From the NCBI GenBank assembly GCA_910592005.1, contig CAJVPP010002988.1, positions 1 to 12,920 of the forward strand: a DNA stretch of 12,920 bases, in the 5' to 3' direction. This stretch comes from Funneliformis mosseae (taxonomy: Eukaryota > Glomeromycota > Glomeromycetes > Glomerales > Glomeraceae). Numbering within the stretch: position 1 is the first letter of the stretch; each line of letters starts with the position of its first letter. Under the pieces are notes generated by a model, which was given only the letters and a program-made list of their open reading frames with translations, was not told the origin of the DNA and searched no databases. Shown here one piece after another: positions 1 through 8,200 of the stretch. Position numbers and translations under genes: made by a program.

Positions 1-240
1 GACAGTGTCATTTAATAATAGTTTGACTATTATCTTTATTTTAGTCTGGTCTAACATAGCTAATTTACATTTTGGACTAATGATCAATTTAGATTAGTTT
101 CAGTTATATAAAGGTATAATATATAGTACAGGTATTATATATTATACTATATGTAATTTACTGTGTAATGTCTGATTTAAACATGAAAATTTGCTGATAA
201 TTAGCCTTTTACTGAGATCACGTAAAGTTAGCTTACACAA
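1..240. other. AT-rich sequence, no gene seen
   Basis: I found no coding segment here. The stretch is very AT-rich and contains an 11-bp inverted repeat (arms 115-125 and 136-146, TATAATATATA against its complement, 10-nt loop). In such AT-rich DNA this can arise by chance. Confidence 0.5.
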
Positions 241-243
241 AAT

Positions 244-2000
244 AAATCATTATCTTATACTAATTGTTGATGAATTAGAATCACTATAGACTGAAGTATC
301 TTTAAATTGCACATTTGAATTCTTAGATGAAAAAGATATTTAGGTAGCATTAAAGATGATATTATAACAATGTGACACTTATTTATCACCTATTGCAACT
401 TAAATTTTAATAACGTTGCAATTCATTGCAATATTATGATACTTATTTGTCACCTGTTGCAACTAATTGAGGTGCCATCTTTAGGTAGTATTGATATTAA
501 CTTTGTATGATATCTCTATCGCTAGAAAAATATGTATCTATATATCAGCATTAGTTTCATATTATAGATGTAAAAGAAGCTAATTATAAGAATTGTTAGC
601 ATAACTTCACTAATATAAACAATATAGACAAATAGTTTATTAATTCAGTATTGCTAAAATGCAATTAGATGGAAACATTGCAAGTTGGACGCTGCTAAAA
701 AATAATTTGTAAAATAAACTAGTATAAGATGATCTAAATTGTTTTATTTATTATATTTTGATTCTATTCATTTCATCATTGTTGATCTGATGCATTGTCT
801 ATTTTTAGGTATCACAAAATAGATAGTTAAATGAATATAGATTAATGATGGAATAGTAATATTAGCATAACTTAATAAAATTCAGATGAAGATGAACAAA
901 TTTCATATTCTATTTAACCTGGATTGAATCTTAAGCAAAATCAACTGCAAAAAAGGGTTCTCCAATTTTACAACTGATTAATAGCAGATTTTTTTCACAA
1001 TTTATGCTATAGTTATACTTTGAAAACACCTTTAGCTAATGATAAAAAATTTTTACATACTATGTAAGAGTTTGTGCTATTTTGGTAAGCTGAATTATAG
1101 AGGTCAACTTAATAAAAGAAGCTCATCAAAAGTTAATCAAAATCGTTAAATTAATTGAGAAATATTATAGTTGAAATAAGATATCTTTAAATCTCTACCT
1201 TTTACTTCACTTATATAAATATTCCTATAACTATGGTCTACTTTATGTGTTCTGATATTTTTTATTCAAACATATAAACAGCACTTTAAGTAAGTCAATT
1301 TCGCTTATTTTGATTTGTTTTTTAATAAATTATTTTTAATAAATTGAAGTTATATAGGTTTTTTGCTAAATAATAATCAGCAAATTGAATCAGAATCATG
1401 TGTTGATTAATAATTAATAATTGAATTAATGATATAAAAAATTCTGAAATGCTGATAAAGGATCTTAAACTACTAATTGACCTGCAATTAGTTTCTTGTC
1501 TGAAATTGATCAATTCTTATTAGATGAAATGCATTGTTTTTAGCTTAACTCAAAAAACATTCAGGAATCAAAATTACTGGTAGTGAGCTATTTTCTGAAA
1601 ATATACTGAAATCCACTTTTGAAAACGTTCATTTTTTAAGTTCAATGTTTAATTTAATGGTAAAATATTATAATATAACATAAGAAATGCTTAATTTTTG
1701 GAAACTGTTTGAAGAAGGTAAAGAAGATTCAATAATAATTCAGATTTTAATTGACAAATTTAGATGATGTTAAATTAGATCAGAAGTTTTTAGATCTATA
1801 GTATCAGCACGATATATGAATAATTTATTTGTTTTAACGAAATTTGTTATAAATGATGATAATGTTAATACTTATTTGAGACAGATTCAATATTTTTTAT
1901 TCATACAGTTGATTTACCAAGTAGACTAATAAATACTATTTAGTTTATATTCAGTGATATGAATATGTAAGTTTAGCTAATATTAGATTTTATTTTAGCA
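244..2000 (+). pseudogene. Strongly decayed coding remnant, unidentified (probable transposon protein)
   Basis: Plus-strand reading gives protein-like stretches broken by frameshifts and by many TAA/TAG codons. Three segments stand out: 263-360 (includes V-D-E-L-E-S-L), 882-1260 (includes S-D-E-D-E-Q and a hydrophobic/charged stretch ending near E-I-R-Y-L) and 1684-1930 (includes F-W-K-L-F-E-E-G-K-E-D and about 50 stop-free codons from I-R-S-E-V-F to Y-Q-V-D). The segments are in different frames, so at least two frameshifts have accumulated. Many stops fall where Gln would fit, as expected if CAA/CAG became TAA/TAG. I do not recognise the family. Part of a retrotransposon polyprotein is possible given the adjacent LINE on the opposite strand. 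Strand choice rests on residue composition (many D, E, K) and is not certain. Confidence 0.4.
373..463. repeat. Direct duplication of a 27-nt segment, offset 64 nt
   Basis: The 27 nt at 373-399 recur at 437-463. Both copies share the core ACTTATTT-TCACCT-TTGCAAC. They differ at three positions only, each a transition: CA to TA, and TG to TA twice. The spacer carries further TTGCAA-type words (GTTGCAATTCATTGCAAT), suggesting a small decayed tandem array or a duplicated element end. Confidence 0.7.
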
Positions 2001-2278
2001 TTGATAACGAAGAAAGATTATACAATGTTGAGCTTTAGAATACTGGTTTTTATTTCAAAAGTCAGAATTGTATTATTTCAGTTTACAATATTCTCAGCAA
2101 ATTCGTACTTGTAAAGTACAAGTTGTCAACTTGAAAAAATACTTAGAAATATTTAACTATAAATCCAGTTAACTGAAAATTTAACATTTACTAAATCGTG
2201 TTATAATTGGCATTAAATAAATTATTATAAGAATATTTATTTAAAAATTTTATTTATTGATTAAGTTTTTATTATATT
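2001..2278. other. AT-rich sequence between two decayed elements
   Basis: Only short AT-rich frames are visible on either strand and no motif is recognisable. The plus-strand remnant fades out around 2000 and the minus-strand LINE is not convincingly readable here, so an element junction probably lies within or near this stretch. Confidence 0.4.
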
Positions 2279-2368
2279 ATTGAATCTTTTAACGTCAAAA
2301 TTTTGGCATAATATTATTTTTTCTTAACGTTAAAATTTGATATATTGAATTTTTTAATATAAAAATTT
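2279..2368. repeat. Three degenerate copies of an ATTGAATTTTTTAA-CG-AAAATTT unit
   Basis: Units at about 2279-2304, 2314-2338 and 2344-2368 share a T-rich left half, a central TTAACGTMAAAATTT word (AATATAAAAATTT in the third copy) and a spacing of 30-35 nt. Two copies retain the ACGT core and one has lost it. It may be a minisatellite or part of the LINE 3' side. No function is evident. Confidence 0.45.
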
Positions 2369-2797
2369 AGTAAAGATAACTGATTGACTATTAAACGTAT
2401 AAGTTAAATTTTTGCTAAAGTTTGGTCAATACTTGATTTTAGCTGAAATTAAACTAGAATCTTTTATCAATTATTTAAAATTTAGTTGATTTATTATATA
2501 ATCAAAAGTTTTTGATTTTAACCAGTACTTCAAAAGTATAGTTTTGTTTAAAAACAAGTCTATTTTATTAACAAAGAAGTCTTATTGCAGAAAAGTAATT
2601 TTATTATATAAAAAAATTTGTTTTATGATCTTGTGTTATTTTTGAAATTTGAGAAAAAAAATTCTTTTTATAAAGGGTAATAATTAATAGATAATGGTCA
2701 GTTAAGTAAAAAAAGAAAGAGTTGAGGATAAATGAAAAGTAGGAGTAAGATGATTGAAAAGGTATAATAGTATAGATGAAATAGAGATTGAAAATAT

Positions 2798-3251
2798 TAC
2801 TGTATTCCTCCAAAAATAAGCACTTTCTGAAAATAAGCACTATCTTGATTTTTAGTATCCAAAAATAAGCACTATTATATTTTTAGCATTCAAAAATAAA
2901 ATAAATGTTAAAATAAACTGATTTATTAAAAATTTTATAAAATTCTCATCAATATTTCTTTCATCATTATTAATGATCACTATTATCATCACTACTACTA
3001 TTATCGTCACTATTACCATTATCATTCACCACTAACACACCCAAAATTACTGCTAAATTATATTCATTTTCGCAAAAACTTTATTTTAATAGATTCTTTT
3101 ATATAACACTTAAATGAAACGTGTTATAAATATAAAGCATTTATCATTTTTGCATAGCTTCTGAGATTGAAAATTTAGCAATTTTGTTAGTACCTGAAAT
3201 TAAGCAACTCTATAGCAAAAAAAAGATGCTTAATTTCAGAGACATACGGTA
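2798..3251. mobile_element. Non-autonomous TIR element (MITE-like), Tc1/mariner-type ends, nested in the LINE
   Basis: The left end reads TACTGTATTCCTCCAAAAAT and the right end, on the other strand, TACCGTATGTCTCTGAAATT; both continue into AAGCA. Agreement over the first 26 nt is about three in four. Subterminal copies of AAAATAAGCACT lie at 2812-2824, 2830-2841 and 2861-2873. The right side carries an inverted pair of CTGAAATTAAGCA (3194-3206 and 3227-3239). There is no transposase frame inside; an ATC/ACT-rich simple repeat fills the middle. The flanks share TAT on each side (2795-2797 and 3252-3254). A TA duplication, as used by Tc1/mariner, is an alternative. The superfamily is inferred from end sequence only. 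Confidence 0.7.
2955..3041. repeat. ATC/ACT/ATT trinucleotide-rich simple sequence
   Basis: This is an imperfect trinucleotide tract of CAT, TAT, CAC, TAC and TCG steps with pronounced strand asymmetry (almost no G on the plus strand). It forms the centre of the inverted-repeat element and looks like an expanded, then diverged, microsatellite. Confidence 0.65.
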
Positions 3252-3960
3252 TATAAAAAGAATTGTTAAAGTCACCTATTAGTATTATATGAAAATTTAA
3301 TCTAATACTATCAATAAGAATATCTAATAATTTTTTTAGATTTGTAAATAATATTTAAAGTTCTTTTTGTTTTTATATGAGATTGGTAAGTAAATTTGAA
3401 TAATCTGAAGTTTAAATTTATTTTTGAATTGAAAATTAAGATAAATAATATAATTGAAAAATAAATTTTGATTAAAAAATATAAATATATAAATTATTTT
3501 GAATGAGAAGTCCTATACCTTAATAGTTTTATAAATGATTTGTCAAATAAAAAAAACTTAAAAGATTTATTATGTAAATTTTATTAAGATTATAAGATTA
3601 TAAAAAGATAAAATGAGTTTTACTTAGGTCGAAGATATCTATATTAAATTTATTAAAAAAATAATTCAATATTTTATAAAGTAATATCAAAGAAACAATT
3701 CCTAATATTATGTATAACTAATAAAATTAAGTTTGAATTATTGATAATATTTATAAAAAATTGTTTAAAAAAGAATTATTAATATGAGAAGTTGTAGAAG
3801 ACGCTCTTATATTTTGATTTTGAAGTCATATACTCATTTAAATAGATTAGAAATAATTTGAATAAGTTGCTGAATTTGATAGATAAATTCTTAATTTCAG
3901 ATTGAGAATCAAAAAGGTAAAGTTCAAATTTGTTAATTTTATTTAAAGGACGAAAAATAT

Positions 3961-5000
3961 TGATAGAATTTGAAAAAATTTTGAAATAAATAGCAAAAGG
4001 TTAGAAGGATTAACTATGTTATCAGGCAGTAAATCACCATCTTTTATTTTATTTGTAAAAGAGTGTTTTTCATAAATAATATTATTTATCAATTTTAAGA
4101 TGGTTAAGCAATTATTTATATCTTCTTGGTTATTTTGAAAAATCAAAATTTCATTTTTAACATAAAAGACATTATTTAGTAATATGAAGATTTTGTTATT
4201 GATATCATCAAGTCATTTGAGAATGTCTTTTAAAGTATCAATAATAGCAAAAGAAGTGCTAGAATAAGAAGAATAGGTCTAGAATTATTATTTTTTAAAT
4301 GCTTCAGTATATAATCTGTTAGATCTATTATTAGATATAATAGGATTAGAAGGTTGATTAAAGGGTTTACATGAAGATTTGTATACTGTAAGCTTAAAAT
4401 AATCATAAAGTTATCTGTAGGGATTTGTTAGTTTTCAATAAATATAATCCTTAGCATCATTTTTGAATTATCACAATATTGATAATATGGGGTAGCAGAA
4501 ATAATCTAATAAAAAATGTTAATATTGAATTTATGGTGAGATTGAAGGGCTGCTAAATAATTATTTTGAATAGCAAAATTAATATATACGTAAGAATGAT
4601 TTCTGTATTATAAATCTCATAGAATAAAATAAAATTTAGCATTAATTGTAGCTAATAAATTTGAAAGGTCATATTGAGTTATATTGAAAGTTAAACCCAT
4701 AAGTTTTAACTCAAATTGTTATCTTAGAATTGATTGAATTTGATTTAAATCTGTTGATTCAATTCTGACGATAAAGTCAAGAAAAAGTACAGATCATACG
4801 TTATCATAAAATTGCTTAGTTAAATCAAGTGAATCATAAACAATAAAGGTGATCTATTATAGGTCTCTGGTGATCATTAAAAATCAGATAATTATATCAC
4901 ATTGGTAAAAATTTTATATAATATCAGATTTTACAAAAAGAAGAATATCATTAATCCTAATATACCTTCTTTTTCAGTATTAATTCTTTATTTCTTTGCT
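3961..5000 (-). pseudogene. Decayed middle part of the LINE (ORF1 C-terminal side / ORF2 leader)
   Basis: A stop-free piece at 3943-4146 (includes N-N-Q-E-D-I-N-N-C-L-T-I-L) continues upstream in the same frame to about 4700, with stops mostly where Gln would fit. Recognisable stretches include V-K-T-Y-G-F-N-F-Q and L-T-N-P-Y-R. The area may hold an RNA-binding and zinc-knuckle part as in other LINE ORF1 proteins, but no complete Cys-His knuckle is readable. The assignment rests on position between the ORF1 N-terminal part and the endonuclease. Confidence 0.45.
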
Positions 5001-5315
5001 ATAGAATTATTGATCAAAATACATGATTATGTATGTTTCTTACACTTTTTTTCACTATATGATTAAGTTACTCAAATGAGTAAAAATAAATGAAGAATTT
5101 TCTAGATTTAGTATTATAAAAAACTTTTTGATAGCCTGAAAAGTTAATAAAGAGTTTGTTGGTAAATTTTTTTTAGCTATAGATTTTTTGTTGATATCTA
5201 TTACATTATAAGATGCAACATATTGCATAAGAAGGTAATAATATTGAAAAAATTATTTTTTTTTCATTTTTTGCATTATTATTACATAATTAGCCAAGTT
5301 TGTTTTCATTATTTT
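5001..5315. other. Decayed LINE interior, no readable frame
   Basis: This stretch lies between the readable ORF1 start and its middle part. It is AT-rich with several poly-T runs and no segment that I can assign to a domain. It is presumably ORF1 sequence decayed beyond recognition. Confidence 0.4.
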
Positions 5316-5783
5316 CTACTTGATCAGCCTAAGAAGATTGCTTAGCTTTTTTTTATTGACAATGGAAGAAGATGTAACAACTGCATTATCTTTGTTATGA
5401 ATATCTTTTACATGCATAGAAGTTCTAAGGTTCAAAGTTGATGGTTTGAAAATCAAAGTTTTATCATTAGTATCAATTTTCATTTTAAAATTTCAAGTGA
5501 AGAAGCGTCAAAAGTGACTAAAGCACCGATAGATATTTGTTGTAGGGTAGAAAGAGAAGGTTCAACAACTTTGAAAGAGTTGGTTAAAGTAACCATAATG
5601 TTGAGTTCTGAAGTATCAGTTTTTGTTTTTCTTAGTTTGAATCAAACTTTCTTCATTTGGATTTGTATAAGAAGTTTTATAAGATGCGCCAATGGTTTCT
5701 ATAATATTATCTAATGGGTTTGGATTATTTTTATTGTAAGGTTCAGGTTGTTTTGCGTATTTACTGTTTCCTCTAATTACTGG
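5316..5783 (-). pseudogene. LINE ORF1-like N-terminal segment, two frameshifts
   Basis: Three adjoining frames read as one protein. Segment 5616-5783 includes P-V-I-R-G-N-S-K-Y-A and N-P-L-D-N-I-I-E-T-I-G-A-S-Y and ends at a TGA. Segment 5480-5620 includes T-D-T-S-E-L-N-I-M-V-T-L and L-S-T-L-Q-Q-I-S-I-G and ends at a TGA overlapping the next frame. Segment 5316-5483 starts with M-K-I-D-T-N-D-K-T-L-I-F-K and ends in a TAG. This part is much less decayed than the rest of the element, with Gln codons (CAA) intact. It has no motif that I can name. It is assigned to ORF1 only because it precedes the endonuclease on the same strand, and could instead be a decayed host gene. Confidence 0.5.
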
Positions 5784-5879
5784 ACATTTTGAAAAAATGA
5801 TCGTCAGAAAGAGTTGTCAAATTTGGTCCGAAACAATTGTAATGAATGCATTCAATTTAAAGTGATAAGAATCAAATCA

Positions 5880-6040
5880 ACAAAAAGAAACGCCCGGGAT
5901 ATAAAAATCAGTTTCTAGAAAATACAAATGCAAATTTGATGTAATGTCTAATCCCCTGAAGCATCAATCACTTCTGAAAAATAATCAAAGGCATCACACC
6001 TCTCTGAGCACTCTGATTGGCTGTTTAACGCGTCACAAAG
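5880..6040 (-). promoter_or_regulatory. GC-richer block with CCAAT box, candidate promoter/5' region
   Basis: This short island is clearly less AT-rich than its surroundings. On the minus strand it carries CAGCCAATCAGAG (6011-6023), a textbook CCAAT box as bound by NF-Y/HAP, next to the palindrome ACGCGT (6028-6033) and, further along, CCCGGG (5893-5898). It lies just upstream of the ORF1-like segment on the minus strand, so it may be the LINE's internal promoter or the promoter of a lost gene. It also lies downstream of the 6234 gene, so it cannot be that gene's promoter. Confidence 0.5.
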
Positions 6041-6121
6041 GTAACAATTAAATAAAAAAAGAATAAGTTGGAGTTCATGCATTATTAAATTATTTGAGTG
6101 ATTTTAATTAAAATTAAATGC

Positions 6122-6127
6122 TTTATT
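6122..6127 (-). terminator. Candidate polyadenylation signal AATAAA
   Basis: TTTATT on the plus strand gives AATAAA on the minus strand, about 110 nt downstream of the stop codon of the small gene ending at 6234. The short distance fits a 3' UTR, but the hexamer is frequent in such AT-rich DNA. Confidence 0.35.
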
Positions 6128-6233
6128 TTTATGAAAAGGTTTTGTACAATTAAAAAAAAAAAAAAAATGAAGAAAGAAACCTATAATAGTTTGAAAATCT
6201 AAACGGTAAAGTTATAAATGACAAGGTGTTGAG

Positions 6234-6942
6234 TTATTTGCGTTGATTGGATTTAAAATTTCCAGAAATCGGGAAAATCATTCCGTCCCCATTAATAACG
6301 GCAGCAGCTTCTTTACGAGCTTCTGTCTCATTTTCATAAAAACCAATTAATCGACCACCCGATATTACGACGAAATAACTTGGATCTACATTGCGAAAAT
6401 ATCCCCCGCCAAGTGCTTTAAAAAATGCGATAGTATTTTTTGCCTTTGAAATTGCATCAAGATGATTGTTATCGTAAGATAATTCGGTTGGACTCGGAGG
6501 TTGGTTAGTGTCAATATTTTGTGAATTTGTAAGTATATTAGGGTTGTATGAGGAAGGTGATGGTTTATATGACCTTGTTATTTCTAATTTGACTTCGTCT
6601 GTCACGCGGATAGAGATGGAACGTGAAAAAAAAAAAATAATGTATTTATATATTATATTTATTTTAATATGGTTACGTGATAAAAATTTGATATAATATA
6701 ATTGACTACGCCACCATGCTACAAATTGTGCCTTCTTACCTTTAAGATTGATGATGTCTTTGATTTCACACATTTCTTCTGTTTCTGTGTAGGTAATCAA
6801 ATAAAATATTATTTTTATCGTTACCAATTTTTTTTTAAAAAAAAGGGAGGAAATTTCAACAACGATAAAATTTAATTGATTTAAACCTTGTAATTCTACT
6901 TCTGTACTTTCTTCTTTAAACGACAAGTATTCAAACTTTTCT
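6234..6942 (-). CDS. Hypothetical small protein, multi-exon, 5' end unresolved
   Basis: I do not recognise this gene. Three exons are supported by consistent phases: 6887-6942 (acceptor TTTAG, donor GTTTAA), 6740-6784 (acceptor ACACAG, donor GTAAGA, 45 nt) and 6234-6598 (acceptor GACAG, stop TAA). The joined frame has an acidic N-terminal part (E-E-S-T-E-V-E-L-Q-E-T-E-E), a Ser/Pro/Asn-rich linker, then a compact C-terminal unit with F-F-K-A-L-G-G-G-Y-F and Y-F-V-V-I-S-G-G-R-L-I-G-F-Y-E-N-E-T-E-A-R-K-E-A. That pattern of strand, Gly turn, strand and helix resembles small 'value-of-D-G-x-I-x-G' folds, but I cannot name a family. No start codon lies in the first exon, so either an upstream exon is missing or translation starts at the Met in the 45-nt exon (M-C-E-I-K-D), giving about 130 residues. 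A poly-T/poly-A tract sits in the first intron. Confidence 0.6.
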
Positions 6943-7299
6943 CTAAATAAAGAATTTTACAGCGATTTCTTCAATAATTGATTTGGGTAGGAAGGAAATT
7001 TTTTATTTTTTGCTTTCGATTTGAAAATGATCCCTTATTCGAATCCTGAAATGAAAAATAAAAAAAAAAAGTGAAATGGAAGAGCATATTTTATGTTTAT
7101 TTATTTGTTTTTTTCCTGAACTAAAAATAAAAAGGATTATGAAATCCTATGGAGCGCTCAAAATCGAGAATAGAAAAGACAAATGATCGATCTGTATCGC
7201 ATAATTTCTATCATCTGGGTTACATAACAATTCTTTTTATGATTCGATGCGTAAATTGCCGAGATTTAAACAAAAAAAAAAAATGGGACAAAATGAATT
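6943..7299. other. Intergenic gap between the small gene and the TMEM42-like gene
   Basis: It holds the 3' flank of the TMEM42-like gene and the upstream region, perhaps a missed first exon, of the small gene. Several acceptor-like sites are visible on the minus strand (for example TTTCAG near 7045), but no ATG-containing exon joins in phase to the exon at 6942. Plus-strand frames here are not gene-like. Confidence 0.5.
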
Positions 7300-7964
7300 T
7301 TATTGTCGTTTATCCTTGTTCTTCATTTGATCTTTTCTATCATTTACTAAAAGTGTTCCGATCACGATCAAGCTTGCTCCAATCCACCATTGAAGAGAAA
7401 GGATTTCTCCAAAGATAATATTTCCTAAAACCGCCTAACAATCAAAAATGACAAAATTTATTTTTTTTGTTGTTCAATGTTTCCGGGAAGATGGTTTTCT
7501 AAAAAAAAAAAAAAAAATTGGAATATTGTTTTTTTTTACGTTTTAAACATACTCACAGTCATGCAAAAGTTCGTCGCGGTGTTTAATACAGTGACCTGAA
7601 GAGATGATGACGACTTATTTAACGCTTTAGTGAAAAATGTCCACATCAAGGTGTTACATATAAAAATCGATCCAAAGCAACAAATGCGTAAGAATTTCAC
7701 CTGTAAAGTTGATGATCGATCGAAATATGAACAAAATAATCAATCCATTGAATGAACAAATTACATCAAATGATACCCGTAACTTACCCGGATTGTCTCA
7801 TTTAAAATATCTTCACAATTCTCATTCACAATCATATTACACAAATATTGCGCAACCACAAATGTCCGAGCATCGGTAAACAGCTTTGCAAATACTGAAG
7901 CCAATGCTGCAAATGTACCCGATAATATCGAAAAGGAAACAAAAGAATGAGATCTTACATTCAT
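7300..7964 (-). CDS. TMEM42/EamA-like multi-pass membrane protein
   Basis: Three exons join in frame: 7788-7964, 7557-7700 and 7300-7434 (TAA stop), giving 151 aa. Introns use GTAAGT...TACAG and GTGAGT...GTTAG. Start: ATG at 7964, N-V-R-S-H-S. Hydrophobic segments lie at about residues 9-28 (S-G-T-F-A-A-L-A-S-V-F-A-K), 60-82, 95-117 (T-V-L-N-T-A-T-N-F) and 119-137 (L-S-L-Q-W-W-I-G-A-S-L-I-V-I-G), followed by a Lys-rich cytosolic-type tail. N-T-L-M-W-T-F-F-T-K-A-L, V-L-N-T-A-T-N-F and F-G-E-x-L-S-L-x-W-W-x-G-A-S are hallmarks of the TMEM42 family, half-size relatives of the drug/metabolite transporter (EamA) superfamily. The length of about 150 aa is usual. The substrate is unknown in the family. 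The start lies 236 nt downstream of the COPG stop, on the same strand. Confidence 0.88.
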
Positions 7965-8200
7965 GATTTTGAGTGATTTCTTGAAAAAATTACCGAACTT
8001 GGAGACTTTAAATAAACAAATGTATCGTGATGATCCTTTTTGCCCCTAATCGGCATAGTACAGGTAACGTGATCATCCGCGATGTAAATCATAAAACATT
8101 TCCTTATTAATTTAATTTTTATTTTATTTTTCTAAACATAGATTAACTAAATTATGATAATGACCGATTATTCGAAATACATTTGTCTAAATTACATAAT
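7965..8200. other. Compact intergenic gap, COPG 3' end and TMEM42-like promoter
   Basis: This 236-nt gap must hold the COPG 3' UTR and the TMEM42-like promoter. A cluster AAAATAAAATAAAAATT on the minus strand (about 8115-8131, AATAAA at 8123-8128) is the best COPG polyadenylation signal. No TATA box is evident for the downstream gene. Confidence 0.5.

Larger units (their letters stand above)
2520..3960 (-). pseudogene. LINE ORF2 endonuclease domain, decayed and split by an insertion
   Basis: Family knowledge: LINE ORF2 starts with an exonuclease-endonuclease-phosphatase fold that nicks target DNA. Visible motifs in N-to-C order: D-I-F-D-L-S-K-T-H-F (3610-3639, standing for the usual G-L-S-E-T-H/N catalytic Glu region, here with Lys in place of Glu), N-Y-stop-G-I-G-L-L-I (3502-3528, matching the G-x-G strand), L-I-G-D-F-N-N (3262-3282, catalytic Asp/Asn) and L-T-D-H-Y (2691-2705, the S/T-D-H catalytic His). 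The spacing from GDFN to TDH, once the insertion is removed, is about 45 residues. This is shorter than typical, so an internal deletion is likely. The Glu-to-Lys change, many stops and frameshifts mean it cannot be active. Confidence 0.8.
2500..5800 (-). mobile_element. Decayed LINE-type non-LTR retrotransposon (ORF1 + endonuclease), minus strand
   Basis: Reading from 5800 downward gives an ORF1-like N-terminal part (5316-5783), a decayed middle part (about 4150-5000) and an apurinic-type endonuclease domain (about 2520-3960). Endonuclease order and motifs match LINE ORF2 proteins. Frames are broken by frameshifts and by stops at many likely Gln codons. A 454-bp inverted-repeat element interrupts the endonuclease at 2798-3251. 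No reverse transcriptase motif was found downstream, so the copy looks 3'-truncated or unrecognisably decayed. That is opposite to the 5' truncation usual for LINE copies. Both outer boundaries are estimates; no target-site duplication or tail was identified. Confidence 0.75.

Noticed and set aside
115..146. AT-rich inverted repeat as a cruciform or regulatory element
   Set aside because: It is made only of A and T in very AT-rich DNA, where such arms arise readily by chance.
1322..1513. Minus-strand frame with I-Q-F-A-D-Y-Y, resembling the Y/F-A-D-D motif of reverse transcriptases
   Set aside because: The second Asp is absent, no other reverse transcriptase motif lies in order around it, and the plus strand is more protein-like here.
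244..2000. A genetic code with TAA/TAG meaning Gln
   Set aside because: Intact genes in the same window use CAA/CAG for Gln and TAA/TAG as stops, so the in-frame stops mark decay.
2604..2840. Stand-alone minus-strand gene
   Set aside because: Its first residues come from the inverted-repeat element and the rest is the LINE endonuclease end (L-T-D-H-Y); it is a chimeric open frame.
5514..5714. Plus-strand open frame
   Set aside because: It is antisense to the ORF1-like segment and has no protein-like composition.
6943..6960. An 18-nt intron (GTAAAATTCTTTATTTAG) joining an upstream exon to the small gene
   Set aside because: It is far shorter than every other intron in the window, and the upstream frame has no start codon before a stop.
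7149..7418. Plus-strand open frame over the end of the TMEM42-like gene
   Set aside because: It is antisense to a well-supported exon and has no family signal.
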